This document shows, piece after piece, positions 36,850 to 48,945 of a stretch of 64,000 nucleotides of DNA. The notes under the pieces are model-generated. The model ran no database searches and was not told the DNA's origin. It saw only the letters and a list, made by a program, of their open reading frames with translations. Positions within the stretch are counted from its first letter, which is position 1; every line of letters begins with the position of its first letter. The position numbers were made by a program, and so were the translations under genes. This DNA comes from Megascapheus bottae (lineage: Eukaryota; Chordata; Mammalia; Rodentia; Geomyidae): NCBI GenBank assembly GCA_024803745.1, contig JANJXV010000037.1, positions 7,651,501 to 7,715,500 on the forward strand. Direction: 5' to 3'.

Positions 36850-38065
36850 CAAAAATTTCTACTTAGAGTAACTCAATAATGACCACAGCCTAAGACATTA
36901 ACAACTGAACTCAATTCAAGGCTATGTAAGAGAATCTTACTTAATTTAATTGCCCCCAAGGTAACTGAATGAGCAATGCATGTTTAGTATTTCTCTCAGC
37001 TTTCTGCTAAGCTCCAGATGATGGTAAACTGAAAGGCATAAAGGACAGACACAACCAATCTTTGTCCTCAGTAAACAACATTATCCTGGGCTGACAACAC
37101 ATAGGAGTATGAAAAAGGTAAAGAAATAGCCAAAATAGGGCATTAGCATCTATCTAAATGTCTGCCACAGCCAATAATAATTATAGGAGACAAACAGCAC
37201 TTATTTCAGCAAAGTTGTTCTCAAAAAAAAAAAAGTTTAAAAGTATTGCAATATACTTCAATTCTAGCCTCTACCCTACTATCACCACTAACTAAAACAG
37301 TTCCTATTCAAATGCCTAAAGAATGTGGATACCTTTCTTAGGCTATCTAAAATAAAGCCTTTTAGATATCTAGTAAAAACAAAACTAAAAATTACTGCAA
37401 AGGGCATATTTCTAACCTCAGACATCTCTACTCAGTTTCTGGTTCCTCCCCTTTCCTCTTCTTACTTTTAAAAACAAAGAGGTAACACGTAGGAGATTCT
37501 GAAGTTTCTGGCACTGGGTCAAGACCACACAGTGTGTAAGTGCAGCAACAGTGTTTGCCAGGGCCACACTCCTTCTGTGCAGCTTTTGGCTGTGACCATG
37601 AGACCACATGCCTGCACTGTTTTCGGCAGAACCAAAAAGGAAGATTTTATAAACCATACTAGAAAAGAACTTCAATTTTAGGATGTGTTTACTTGCTCTG
37701 CTGTTATCTTCTAGGGTCAAGGGGCAGGATTTTTAGACAGTGCTAAAAAGAATGTGGTAACTCTGGCATGGTAAGACCTTCTGGCCTGACCACGCTTTAG
37801 CAGGATTCAGCAAAACTAAACATAAATTTTCAAAAATGCTTATCTTCCTCTACACCTCACCACAAAGCAAACACCCAATTCATGGACTTCCTAGTACTTC
37901 AAATGTCTCTAGGCCCTTCTGGTAACATATCTTAAGAATAGCATTTGTTATTTGATCAGTGATAAATATTTTCACTTTTTAGCATTTAGAATATAAGAGA
38001 AAGTTACAGAAATGGGCATAAAATCCAGCTCAATCATTTTTTAAATTAAAAAACGAATCACTATT
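36850..38065. other. Intron sequence without a recognised gene
   Basis: A 100-codon minus-strand frame (37418-37720) has no recognisable domain. Confidence 0.45.
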
Positions 38066-38070
38066 AAAAA

Positions 38071-38274
38071 ATCTTTATCAGGGCTGAAAGTTTGGCCTAA
38101 TGGTAGAGTGCTTGCCTAGCATGCATGAAGACCCAGGTTCAATTCCTTGGTACATGGAAAAGCTAGAAGTGGTGCTGTGGCTCAAGTGGTAGAGTGCTAG
38201 CCTTAAGGAAAGAGTCTAAGGACAGTGCTCAGGTCCCAGGACCTGGCAAAATAAAAAAAAAACATCTTTATCAG
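38071..38274 (+). mobile_element. IDL-Geo-like SINE with target-site duplications
   Basis: TTTGGCCTAATGGTAGAGTG head, box B AGGTTCAATTCC, right half AGAAGTGGTGCTGTGGCTCA. ATCTTTATCAG flanks it at 38071-38081 and 38264-38274. Confidence 0.92.
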
Positions 38275-38738
38275 CTGCTTTTCTCACACTGAAAAAGAAA
38301 TTGAAGCAAATTCACCACTATAATCTCCATCTTATGAATGGAGACCATGTCTCTGAGGGTGCCAGCTGTGACTGGTACCACTGGAGCTACAAGTGAGAGG
38401 TCTCAAGACAGAATGTCTACTAATATGCCAAAGCCTCAAATGCCTTCATACCAGCCACCACAATACAGACAACTAACATAGCAAGTTGCACAAGAGTGTG
38501 TCATATTAGTTGCACATGATTGTGTGGAGTTGAGCATGTACAAGACAAAATGTTCAAAAGCAGCTGCTATATTCAGGAGTACAATTGTATAGGATCAATA
38601 CCTTCCAATGGTGATGTTCTACAGTACAATGGGCTACATTGGACTAACTGTGGTTCGCAACAATTACCAGCATACTTCAACATAGCCAATAAAGACTTTG
38701 AATATTCCCAGCACAGTAAAATGATAAATGTCTCAGGT

Positions 38739-38930
<192 letters not shown>

Positions 38931-38934
38931 TAAA

Positions 38935-41050
38935 TTTCCCTGATCTGATCATCAGGCATTGCATACATCTGCTGAAACATCACAGTGTACCCATAAGCAG
39001 GTATAATTATTATGTTCAATAAAAAAAAACAAGAGTCAATTTTCGAAAAAAAATGTATTATAAGAAAAGGTACAAATCTGAGATTGAATACTCCCAGAGA
39101 GCCTTTGAGAGAAGACAGAGAGAAACATTAAGTAGCTTGATGGTAGAAAAGTATGAGTTATTACCTACAAAGAGGGAGTAAAGTGACAAATCTCCAAACA
39201 CAGTCAAAAATGGAAACAGAGACAATTATCCTCCTGTTCCACTTTGGATATCCACTAGTGGTAATGTTACCTTTTTTTTCCGTTTTAAGAAAAAGCCTCT
39301 AACTGCTTAAGTTTAGATGCAGTTAAGGGAGGTATGACAACTACGTGTTAATTTCTGACCCTGCATTAGAGTCTGGACATGCCAAATGTGTTAGCAAAAT
39401 AACAGTCAGAATTTGAAATATATAAAGTATACACTAATATTGTATCAATGTTAATTTCCCAGTTTCATAAGTGCAATGCAGTTATGTAAGATATTAACAC
39501 TTAATAGTATCTTGATGAAGAGTGTACTAAAATCTTCTGTAATATTTTTAAATACTTTTCAAAAGATTGAAATGATTACCAAAATGTTATTGTACACACA
39601 AATACACATTAAGGGCTGGGGCAGGGGAGCATCACTGATAAATTCCTGAATTGCCAAGATGCTTTCTTCAGATGGAGGAAACAAAGTAAGGAACCCAATC
39701 CGGCTCAAAAGAGCAACTAACTGCTGATGAAAGACGTTCCATTATAGCCTTGTTATGCTAGCCTTCTCTGAAAAGACTAGGCAGTTGTTAGTCCAGGCCA
39801 CAAAAACGGGGGAAATAACTTCCAGAAAATACTAGTTTGGATGTAGGATTAATAAAACAGGGAGTGGGCAGAAGAGTGCCGGTGGCTATTCCTATAGAGG
39901 AGACACAAGGAAGTGACAGTAATCTTCTACCTCATCTCTGAGATAGAACCACAAATAGAAAGGCTCAAAGTGCACATGTATCAGCCAGCTGGAGGACCAT
40001 GGCATGTGGGAAGGGAAGGTTGAATGAGAGCTCTCATAATAGTTTAGTTACCAAGGTTCCTATCATTCCCCCAAAAGAGATGAGACATCAGAAGGAACTA
40101 GGCAGCACCTAGGAAAATGCTACAGAGTGCTGAGTAGCCAGAGCAGAGAGGTTGAGGTAATACACAGGTTCCATACATTATATACTCCAGTAAACTAGAA
40201 CAACAGCTCAAGTGAGAGATAAAGTATGCACACTTGATTGGAACATCTTCCACTATTCACCACTCCAAATATAGGTAGCTGAGTAGCTGCTGGAACAAGA
40301 TATACCTGCAAAGGCATGCTCTGCTGGCAAAGAAAAGACATGAGAAAAGTTAGGATTGTGCCTTGGGCTTTTGAAAGCAGAGCTGAGAATAATGATGGGT
40401 GTATTTCTATGGCTAGAAATTTGAAAAATAAATCATATGCTATGTACTATAAAGATTCATACTATAATAGGATAATTTGTCAATAATACTAATAACAATT
40501 TGGAAATACCTATAAAAATAAACATACACACCATAAAACCCACCATCCAATCACATACACACTTATATATATCCATATGTACTCAAATCTACCTAGACTG
40601 TATAATCTGTATGACCATCTAAAGCATCTTTACAAAGTAGTATCGAAACCCCACAGAGTAGGATACAATAATATCACAAAAATTACCACTGAACACAATA
40701 CTACCCACTAAAAACTAGGTCTTATTACACACTGTTTATCTCAAATACTGCAGATACTTCATCTTCCCCATGAGTCTGCCCAACTTTCCTGAAAGATATG
40801 GCACCTCTCAACAAAACTACAATTTTCTCCTTTCACTTAAACACTTTCACCTTGCTTTTACCGTGCTTATGGAAAGGCAAATTTCCACAACATTAAGAAC
40901 AAAAAGATCATACAATGAATTAAACACACTTCAACATAATTCAGGACTGAGAGCTTCCCCTATATCATTTGAGCTACATAATGTATGTTCAATGTTCCGA
41001 AATTTAAGGTTTTGGTTTCTAAAATCTATTTTAATTTTTTAATTTATAGT
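38935..41050. other. Intron sequence without a recognised gene
   Basis: The part at 38975-39030 (CACAGTGTACCCATAAGC ... AATTATTATGTTCAATAA) looks like an old L1 3' end; otherwise nothing is recognised. Confidence 0.45.
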
Positions 41051-41064
41051 ATTTTCGGTGACTC

Positions 41065-41278
41065 AGTTATGGGGCTTGAACTCCAGACCTGGATGCTGTC
41101 CCTGAGCTCTTCAGCTCAAGGCTAGCACTCTACCATTTGATCCACAGTGCCTTTTTCAGTTTTCTGGAGATAAGATTATCTCACGGACTTTTGTGCCCAG
41201 GTTGGCTTTGAACCATGATCCTTAGATCTCAGCCTCTTGAGTAGCTAGGATTGTAGGTATGAGCCATCAACACCCAAC
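41065..41278 (-). mobile_element. Dimeric SINE (7SL-like + Geo-like)
   Basis: Reverse copy with GGGGCTTGAACTCCAGACCT, GATAAGATTATCTCACGGAC and AGCCTCTTGAGTAGCTAGGA. Confidence 0.88.
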
Positions 41279-41319
41279 TCATTTATAATTTTTTACTGTA
41301 CCTAACCCAAACCATGTGT

Positions 41320-41392
41320 AATAAATATATGAATACTATATATTATATTGTATATATTATAGATATAATATTGTATATATTATAATAATGCA
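41320..41392. repeat. AT-rich repeat with inverted-repeat character
   Basis: Repeated TATATTATATTGTATATATT and its near copy form a low-complexity stretch. Confidence 0.8.
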
Positions 41393-41588
41393 CAGAGAAA
41401 GCTCAGGAGAGATTCAGTCAATGTTTTTAACACTAGGAAGAGACATCTCCCTATTTTACAACTAGGGATGGTAAGCTTTACAAATTAAATATGACAATAT
41501 AATTGAAAACAATGCCAATCACAAACTCAGAGCCATCAAAAAGAACAAATTGAACTCACAGTGATCCCTCCAGTATAATTTTTACCTA

Positions 41589-41831
41589 AGAAAAATAACA
41601 TTGAGGGCCGGGAGTTTGACCTAGTGGTTAAAGTGCTTGCCTAGCATGCATGAAGACCTGGGTTCGATTCCTCGGTACCACATACATAGAAAAAAAAAAA
41701 GCTGGAAGTGGTGCTGAGGCTCAAGTGGTAGAGCTCTAGCCTTGAGAAAACCCAAGGACAGTGCTCAGGCCCTGAGCTCAAGCCCAGGACTGGCAAAAAA
41801 AAAAAAAAAGAAAAAAGAAAAATAACATTGA
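41589..41831 (+). mobile_element. Young IDL-Geo-like SINE with perfect target-site duplications
   Basis: Element at about 41605-41815 with box B GGTTCGATTCC (41661-41671), CCTCGGTACCACATACATAG, a complete right half and a long A tail. AGAAAAATAACATTGA flanks it at 41589-41604 and 41816-41831. It shares GTGGTTAAAGTGCTTGCC and GTGGTGCTGAGGCTCAAG with the copy at 30975. Confidence 0.96.
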
Positions 41832-42084
41832 AAAATTCGAACAATTTAGAAATTAATGCTCAAAATCTATCTCAAAACCAATAAAGATAAAATAATGACC
41901 CTTTAAAGCCAAGAAGAAAGTGTGTAATCAAACTTAAAGGAGAGGGGCTCAAGTCTATCAAGGCCATGGTGTAAAGATGGATCCAATTTTTTTAAAAGGT
42001 ATTCTATGGATATTTAAGTCCTCAAAAATGAATAAATTAGAATAGTAAACAATGGTCTTGTGAACAGTCATAAATTTAGATAGG

Positions 42085-42430
42085 TAGAGTGTTTGTCTCT
42101 TCCCCCTAAATTCTTATGTTGAAAATGTAATTACCAATGAGATGGTCCCAGGAGTTACAGCTTTTTGTAAATGAATAAGCCATGAAAACAAGGCCCTTAT
42201 GTATGGGATTTGTGCCCTTTTAAAAGGGAGCTGCCTTGTCCCTTCTACTACTTGAAGATACAATGGTAGCTGCCATTTATGAACCAGGAAATAGAACCTT
42301 TGACCCCAAATCTGTTAGTTGCTTGGTCTTGGACTTCCTGGAATTTAATACTACAAAATCAAGTATTCGTTGTTTATAAGCCACTCAGTTTATGACATTT
42401 GATTATAACAACCAGAATAGACTAAAATAG
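42085..42430 (+). mobile_element. Ancient LTR-like repeat (MaLR-type)
   Basis: TTCTTATGTTGAAAATGTAA, GGGATTTGTGCCCTTTTAAA, CTGCCATTTATGAACCAGGA, TTGGTCTTGGACTTCCTGG and GTTTATAAGCCACTCAGTTT follow the order of a well-known mammalian MaLR-type LTR. It is a decayed solo copy with no internal region; the exact subfamily is not assigned. Confidence 0.65.
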
Positions 42431-42477
42431 TGAGGAATCACAAGGAACCAGCTCCAATCAAAAAACAAGTTATACTA

Positions 42478-42740
42478 ACCATATGTTGGTTGCTCATGCC
42501 TATAATTCTAGCTACTCAAGGAGGCTGAGATTTGAGGATTGAGCCTCTTTGCCAGCTTCAGTAGACAATATGAGAAACTCTTATCTTCAATTAGCCAACA
42601 ACTCAAGTGGTAGAGCACCAGCCATAAGTAAAAACTCTGAATGAGAACGTGAGGACCTGGGTTCATGCCCTAGTACACACACATAGATAGATATAGACAC
42701 ACATACATACATACACACATACACACACACACACAAAATA
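42478..42740 (+). mobile_element. Old dimeric SINE with (CA)-rich tail
   Basis: GTTGCTCATGCCTATAATTC head and CTACTCAAGGAGGCTGAG, linker CTCTTATCTTCAATTAGCC, right half lacking its first 25 nt (CAACTCAAGTGGTAGAGCAC). An impure CA/TA tail follows from 42675. Confidence 0.82.
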
Positions 42741-42744
42741 CACA

Positions 42745-43360
42745 CAAACAAAATAATATGAATGGAAGTGTGATACAATGGTGTGAGGAAATGAAAAGAA
42801 TGTTGAGAATCTCACTTACAAATGCTTGACAAATTGGACCTAACTATCCTTCCAAAACATCAGTCAAAAAGTAGGTCTGTATCATTATAGTACAACTTGA
42901 CTATTTCATCCTACATCTTCCTAACTGTCCATACTCTTATAATCACTTACCTTACCAAAAAAGGAGAGTGTTAAAGAACAGTGGGCTGGTGAGTTCAACT
43001 TAGCATACGTAACTGAGATGAACTGCCCGACCTGAGCCAGATCATAGCAAAAGAGGCTCAAGATTACTTCATGTTCCGATATATATATATATTTGAAAGC
43101 TCAGCCTGACCGCTAAATGAATCCATATCTTTCCATACTAGCAAAGACAGTGGAAATATATTCTGGTAAACTAGGATAAGATGACTTTAAACTGTTCAGG
43201 TGGGCTAAGAAATTTAGGCACATATACAGACACATCTAAGAGAGAGGCTAGGAATCCCAATATCCACCCTTCCTTCTCTTACTATTGTAAGAATTTTTAA
43301 TACTTCACCATGTATATGCATCTACACAAATGTTGAATATTTAAGAAACTAGCTTATGAT
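42745..43360. other. Intron sequence without a recognised gene
   Basis: A short (AT)n run at 43079-43090 is the only low-complexity feature. Confidence 0.45.
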
Positions 43361-43364
43361 AGCC

Positions 43365-43500
43365 AAGTGTTATCATTCCCATTTTATAGGAGAGAAAATA
43401 TGCTCAAAGGTGCTAGCCCATTTTCATTGTTAAGAAATCCAATAAGCAGTGGAGTAGGGATTTAAATTCAAGTTGCATGGCATTCTGCCTCTGCATTATT
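43365..43500 (-). mobile_element. MIR element
   Basis: CATTCCCATTTTATAGGAGA, GAAAATATGCTCAAAGG and GGATTTAAATTCAAGTTGC fit the reversed MIR core. Confidence 0.75.
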
Positions 43501-43594
43501 TACAGCTGTAATCAATTATACTGTTTTCCTTTAACTCTGTTGAACAGTCCACTCTTTCGGACACCAGAAACACAACATATGAAACAATGAGGTC

Positions 43595-43880
43595 TATCAT
43601 TGTTATTGTTCTTAATGTACTATGTGAAGTTATTGCTTTTCTCCCTTTTTTTCACTTATGGTTACTGTATCTGACTTTGTTACCTGATACGCTGTATATA
43701 CACTTATTTGTTTATTTGAAATAGGAAGGGAAAGGGGGAAACAAGATGAATGGGAGGGAGAGGAGGAGGGAAAGGAGAACAAAAACATGAGAAGGGGTAT
43801 CAAGGTTTGAGATGTACCCACTACCTGACAAATGTAACTTCTATACATTATCCCAACAATAAAATAATAATAAAAAAGAA
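43595..43880 (+). mobile_element. L1 3'-UTR fragment
   Basis: CTTAATGTACTATGTGAAG, GGGAAAGGGGGAAACAAGAT, GAGGAGGGAAAGGAGAACA, CTACCTGACAAATGTAACTT and an A-rich AATAATAATAAAAAAG end. Confidence 0.85.
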
Positions 43881-44189
43881 GCAATGCAATGGCCTATTTA
43901 TTCCATAGGTTCTTAGAGATAAGGAGGCTAGAATGTGTGGTACAGAAAGGTAAAAGCAGGTGTGGTTCATTCCCAAAGTACATAGGACTAAAATACAAGA
44001 TTTAAAAATGGAAATCAGTAGGAAGAGCCAGAACTGTCTTTCAGTAGAAAAATGTTTGTTTTTTCCTTTCTCCTCTTTTCCTTTCTTCCAATGCAGTACT
44101 CATAACAAGGCAGCTCCACTTAAAAGTGAGGGTAGATACCAGTCGGCTATAGCTTTCTAATAATATAGCAATACACATGATGAAGCAAT

Positions 44190-44285
44190 ATAACAGAGTG
44201 GAAGCTAGAGAATCAGTTTTAGTTCCCCAAGATCACGAACTGAATGGCAGTGTTCCCTTCTCTAAAAATAATAAAGAGTGTGACA
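44190..44285 (+). mobile_element. Possible MIR fragment
   Basis: GAGTGGAAGCTAGAGAATCA and CTTCTCTAAAAATAATAAAG are weakly MIR-like. Confidence 0.35.
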
Positions 44286-44481
44286 TCAGTCAATTATGGG
44301 CTTCTCTCTGCTCTACTGTTCTGAAGTTGAGCTATAGGAAATTGCCGTGATCTGGCCATTTCTGTCTATTTCATGGATTTACACATAATCAGTGATGTTA
44401 TACTGTTTCTTCTTATTCTATGGCTTGTTAATACTATCATATGTCAACCTTAAAGCACTGACTCAAAGTGAAATCCAGCTT

Positions 44482-44713
44482 AAATATTTAAGCAAAGCTG
44501 GTAGCTCAAGCTTGAAATATTAGCTGCTCAGGAAACTCAGATCTGAAGCCCTCCTAAGTAGAAAAGTCCCCGTGAAACTCCAATTAACCACTCAAAAAGT
44601 GGAACTGGTGCTGTGGGTCAAAGGAGTAGAGCACCAGCTTTGACCAGAAGGAGGCTCACGGACAGCACCCAGGCCCTAAGTTAAGCCTCATCAACAACAA
44701 CAAAATATTTAAG
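44482..44713 (+). mobile_element. Dimeric SINE (7SL-like + Geo-like) with target-site duplications
   Basis: GCTGGTAGCTCAAGCTTGAA head, linker AAACTCCAATTAACCACTC, right half GTGGAACTGGTGCTGTGGGT, tail (CAACAA)n. AAATATTTAAG flanks it at 44482-44492 and 44703-44713. Confidence 0.9.
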
Positions 44714-45002
44714 AATACTTGCTCACTTTTATAATCCTAGCTACTTGAGAGGCTAAAAGTACAAATTAAGGCCAACACAGGCAAAAACAAACAAATCTGT
44801 GACACACTCTCACCATCAATACCTGGACACAATGGTGCATACCTGTTATTTTAGTTCTGTAGGAAGCACACTTAGAAAAACTGCAGTCCAGACACATGTC
44901 TTCACAAGAAGCAAGATCCACCAAAAATAACTGGTGCAAGAAAAGAGAGGGATGGCATGGCTCAGTAGTTTGACATCCTGTGTTCAAGCCCCAGAATATA
45001 TT
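44714..45002 (+). mobile_element. Three-part composite SINE
   Basis: CTTTTATAATCCTAGCTACT with GAGAGGCTAAAAGTAC, then ACACAATGGTGCATACCTGT, then GGATGGCATGGCTCAGTAGT...GTGTTCAAGCCCCAGAATA: the same module order as at 16508, more decayed. It lies directly beside the target duplication of the preceding SINE. Confidence 0.65.
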
Positions 45003-45461
45003 TTTCCCACACCAAACAAATCTTTGAGCAATGAAGGAAAGCTAATACCTCTAAGATAACTAACAGATGTAGAAATACACGGAAATGTGTTTTGCAAAGG
45101 CCAGTCCAGGTCCCAGTGCTCCAGAGTATCACGTGAGTCCTGACATCCTGAGCCATGTTTTCACAGTAGAGGGAGAATAACTTCAGGTTGGATGTACAGT
45201 GGTGACAATGACTATGGTCCGCTTTCACCAAAATATGCACGGAGAAAAGGAAAAAGGAACTAGCAAAAGGAAACTGGTTCCCTAAAATTACTCTGAGCTA
45301 CAGTATTTATGCAGATTAATGGAAGTTTCCACATTTAATTTAAGTTGTGAAACTGTCTACTTTCACACCTTAGACAACCTTCACAAAGGAATAAAATGAA
45401 AACTTGTATGACTGCAATGGTGATTGTTGTTTTTCAGAAGGCTAGAGGAATCATTTCCAAA

Positions 45462-45600
45462 CTTCCCACAGGAAGTGGTGCTGTGGCTCCAGAGGTAGGG
45501 CGGTAGCCTTGAACTGAAGAGTTCAGGGGCAGTGCCCAAGCCCAGAGTTCAAGCCCCACGACCAACAAAAAAGCAAACAAAACAACAACAACAACAAAAA
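45462..45600 (+). mobile_element. Solitary Geo-like right half
   Basis: ACAGGAAGTGGTGCTGTGGC through GAGTTCAAGCCCCACGACC and an A-rich CAACAACAACAAAAAA tail, with no 7SL-like or ID-like head before it. Confidence 0.85.
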
Positions 45601-45899
45601 ACCTTTCACAACTACTATCATTTTGCTTTATTAATTAAGTAATAAACTCTGAGGAAATTGCAAAAAAAATATTTGAAGGAGTTCCATGAATTTCTTTCTC
45701 AGTTCTCCTAATAGTTCCATCTGCTAAAACAGCATAAAAATTAAAAGTTGTCATCAGTCTCAAATTGTTAACTGTATTTCATATCTTGTTCACATTTCTC
45801 TTCTTTGTCCCTGCACTCATTTTGTGTATGTAGAATTTTGTAAAAATATGCATACAAATTTTGATCTCATTTCATAGAACCACCCTCAATCACGATGGA

Positions 45900-47274
45900 G
45901 AACTGTGCCTTTAGCACAAAGGAACTTCCTGTGGTCCCCAATCCTCCAGTCCTCCCTGTTTCCATCCTCTCAAAGTCATCACTTCATCTCCATTCCTTTA
46001 ACTACCAATTCATGAATGTTACAAAATGGAATCATACAGATTATTTTGGGAGTGCCTTTTTTTGTTGTTCCACTTAGAATAATGCCCTTGAGATGCATCC
46101 AGTTGGTATATCAATAGTTCAATTCTTTATGACCAAATAGTTTTGCACTGAATGGACATACCAGTTTATTTAACTATTAACCCATTGGAGAACACTTATA
46201 TTATTTCCTTGGAATTATCATGAACAAAGCTGCTACAAAGATATGTGCCAGAATGCCCCAGACCAACAGCTGGGTCACAGGACCATATGTATGTATAGTT
46301 TCACTGGAAGCTGCTAATGACACCAATGTATAAATCTATCCTCTTTTTCACATCTTTAACATACCTTGTATTTTAATAAAGAGGTTTTAAAATCTCTAAG
46401 TAGTTATACAACAGACACATAACAAAATTGTTCCTGAAAACAATGCATCTTGAATATTTTTTTATTATTGTAGATTGTAGTCACTCTGAGAAATGCAGAG
46501 TGACAGCTCATTGTGTTATATCTTTTCACATGCTTTTGGTATCATTGTATATGCTCATTATAAAATGTCTCTTTAAGTCATTTGTCCATCTTTTCATTAA
46601 TGGCTCACTTTTAACTATTTTGGGTTCTTTTTATATTTTAGTTGTAAGTTCTTTATCAGATACATGACTTACACTTTTTTCCATTCTATAAATTATTCTC
46701 TGAACAGAGCCTTTCATATATAAAGTAATTATGATAAAGTAAAATGTATCCTTAAAAATTTATAGCTCATAATTGTACCATCTCTAAAATAATAGTTAGA
46801 AAATATATTTATGTCCTAAAATTTATCTCTTAATTCATTCCTCTGAAGGTTTTAGTTTTATAGCTTACATTTAAATCTATGATTGTTTTGAAGTCATTTA
46901 TATAAAATAGGAAATTTAACTTGAGGATCACTTTCTTATTGTCTATGGTTATCCATTACTTTAACAAAACACCATTTGTGGGGGAGGAACTATCTTTTCT
47001 CTTGTGATTCTGTCTAAAATCAATTGTGTGAGCCATTCTAGGTTCTTATCCAGTTCCATCCATCTAAGTATCTACCTATCTATAAATACCATAGTTTTAT
47101 TGTTATGAAATCTAAAAGTAGGATAGAATGACTACTCTGATTGTGTACAGTTTTGCAAAACTGGTTTTTAGCTCTACTAATTTCTGTACCTTTATATACA
47201 TTTTAGAATAAGCAGATCTATATCTACAGAAAATCTTGCTAAAATTTTGATAAGAATTACATAAAACTTATATA
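45900..47274 (-). mobile_element. Ancient L1 (L1M-type), 3' UTR to ORF2 C-terminal region
   Basis: Reverse-strand phrases typical of old mammalian L1: ATGGAATCATACAGATTATT, CACTTAGAATAATGCCC, CATGAACAAAGCTGCTAC, GTAAGTTCTTTATCAGATAC, AACAAAACACCATTTGTG and ACCATAGTTTTATTGTTATG, in the expected order. No frame remains open. Confidence 0.85.
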
Positions 47275-47398
47275 GAACTAGGGAGAAAGTGAGGGAAAGG
47301 GTGACACTGTTCAAAAAGAAATGTACTCATTACTTGACTTATGTAACTGCAATCCCTCTTATATCATCTTTACAAAAACAAAAAGTAAAAGTAAAAAA
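47275..47398 (+). mobile_element. L1 3'-end fragment inserted in the ancient L1
   Basis: TTCAAAAAGAAATGTACTCA, TATGTAACTGCAATCCC and an A-rich tail. The flanking halves (...TATAGAACTA and ACTATCAATCATCTTGG...) belong to one older L1 of opposite orientation, so this is a nested insertion. Confidence 0.8.
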
Positions 47399-48040
47399 AC
47401 TATCAATCATCTTGGGGACAATTCTATCTTTTTTGTACTTGATATTTCTCTATTGATTTCTTGGGTAGGGATATTCTATTTAATGTAGCCAAAATGCTCC
47501 CAAATACAATAGAATACAACATAACAATTGATTTTTTATTAGAGACTTTCAATCCATGAACACATTTCTCTATGTATTGTTATCTCTTATCAGCATTTTG
47601 TAATTTTCAGTAGGCTGATCATATAGTATGCTTAATTAAATTCATAACTAAGTATTTCATTTAGGAAAGTCAGTGACTATAAACAATGCTATCATTTTTA
47701 ACTTGGATTACAATATATTCATGGGTAGGTTACATGTTTAATGGAGCTCAGGGGTAAAATTATATCCTGTCATCTAGATGAACTACTAATCAAAGAGAGG
47801 GTGTGTGTGTGCTTGGTATTTTTTTACATATACAATCACGTTACCTACAAATAAGGGTTGCTTTGTAATCTTACCATTTTGTATGCCTTTATAGGATTAT
47901 CTTGCCCTACTACACTAGCTAAGACTCTATTGACTAGAATAAGAGAAATAAGAATTAGTGCCTTTTCTTGTTCCCGGTTTTAGGAGACAGACATTCAATA
48001 CTCATGTTGAGTAGTGGTAAAAGTATAGCCAGGTATCAGA
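47399..48040 (-). mobile_element. Ancient L1 continued (ORF2 reverse transcriptase region)
   Basis: GGGGACAATTCTATC, TTCAATCCATGAACACATTT, AACTAAGTATTTCATTTAG, CTACAAATAAGGGTTGCTTT and GAATTAGTGCCTTTTCTTG are the reversed L1 ORF2 segment upstream of the part at 45900-47274. Confidence 0.8.
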
Positions 48041-48344
48041 GAATAGGCTCTCCAAATAGAAATGTGACAGAATGTAAGTCTCAGAATGAAAGAAATTTCA
48101 TTTTTGCTTATCTAGTATCTATCCACTTTCCTCATACAATACCTTTGCACACAAAGGAAGCCAATCTTCTAGCAACGGCAGATTTATCAGAAGTTGTCAT
48201 TTCATTTATGTTACCTTCTGGACCAAGTATTTAGTTCAACAAAATTCACATTTGTGACTTTTTAGAATTTTCTTTTCAAAATCTTTCTTCCCAGTACACT
48301 TACAGATCAGTATCTAACAAACAATGGCCTATGACCCAAATTCA

Positions 48345-48945
48345 GACATTTATTTTTCTAAACAAAGTTCTCAATGTTGTTGTTTTGGTTTGCAATTCTC
48401 TTGTGGACAGACATGTTGAACATTTCTTCATGTGTCTATTGTTCATCCTTACTTCTTCTCCAGAGAAGTCTCTCTTTAAGTTTTTAGCACATTTATGAAT
48501 TAGGTTGCTGTTTCTTTGAGGGCTTATTTTGGAGTTTAATTTTTTTAAGCTCTCAGTGTTCTTTAGATATGTGACCCATGCCTGATGCATAGCTGGTAAA
48601 AGTATTCTCCTATTCTGTGAACTGTCCATATAGCTTGTTAGCTATGTCCTTGGCCATCCAGAAACTGTTCACTTTAATCAATTTCATTTGTCCAGTTTTT
48701 CTTTGATTTCTTGTAATTCTGGATCTTTACTTTGGAAGTTCTGACCCATGCCTAGGGCACCTAGTATTTTTCCTACCCTTTCCTGCAATATTTTCATGGT
48801 ATTTGGACTTACACTAAGGTCTTTGATCATTTACAATGGATCCTGGTGTAGGGTGATATATAAGGATCTAAATTCAGTTTTCTGTATGTGTATAGTCAAT
48901 TCTGTCTGCCCCATTTGTTGAAGCGGCTTTCTTTCTTCTGACCTG
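48345..48945 (-). mobile_element. Inverted 5' segment of a second twin-primed L1
   Basis: Minus-strand reading from 48945 down gives MIKDLSVSPNTMKIL, SLKKLNSKISPQRN and MNNRHMKKCSTCLSTRELQT, the ORF2p region just before the Cys-rich C-terminus. It stops where the plus-strand segment begins. Confidence 0.9.

Noticed and set aside
42085..42430. A retroviral provirus
   Set aside because: Only a solitary, decayed LTR-like sequence is present; no gag, pol or env reading frame is seen nearby.
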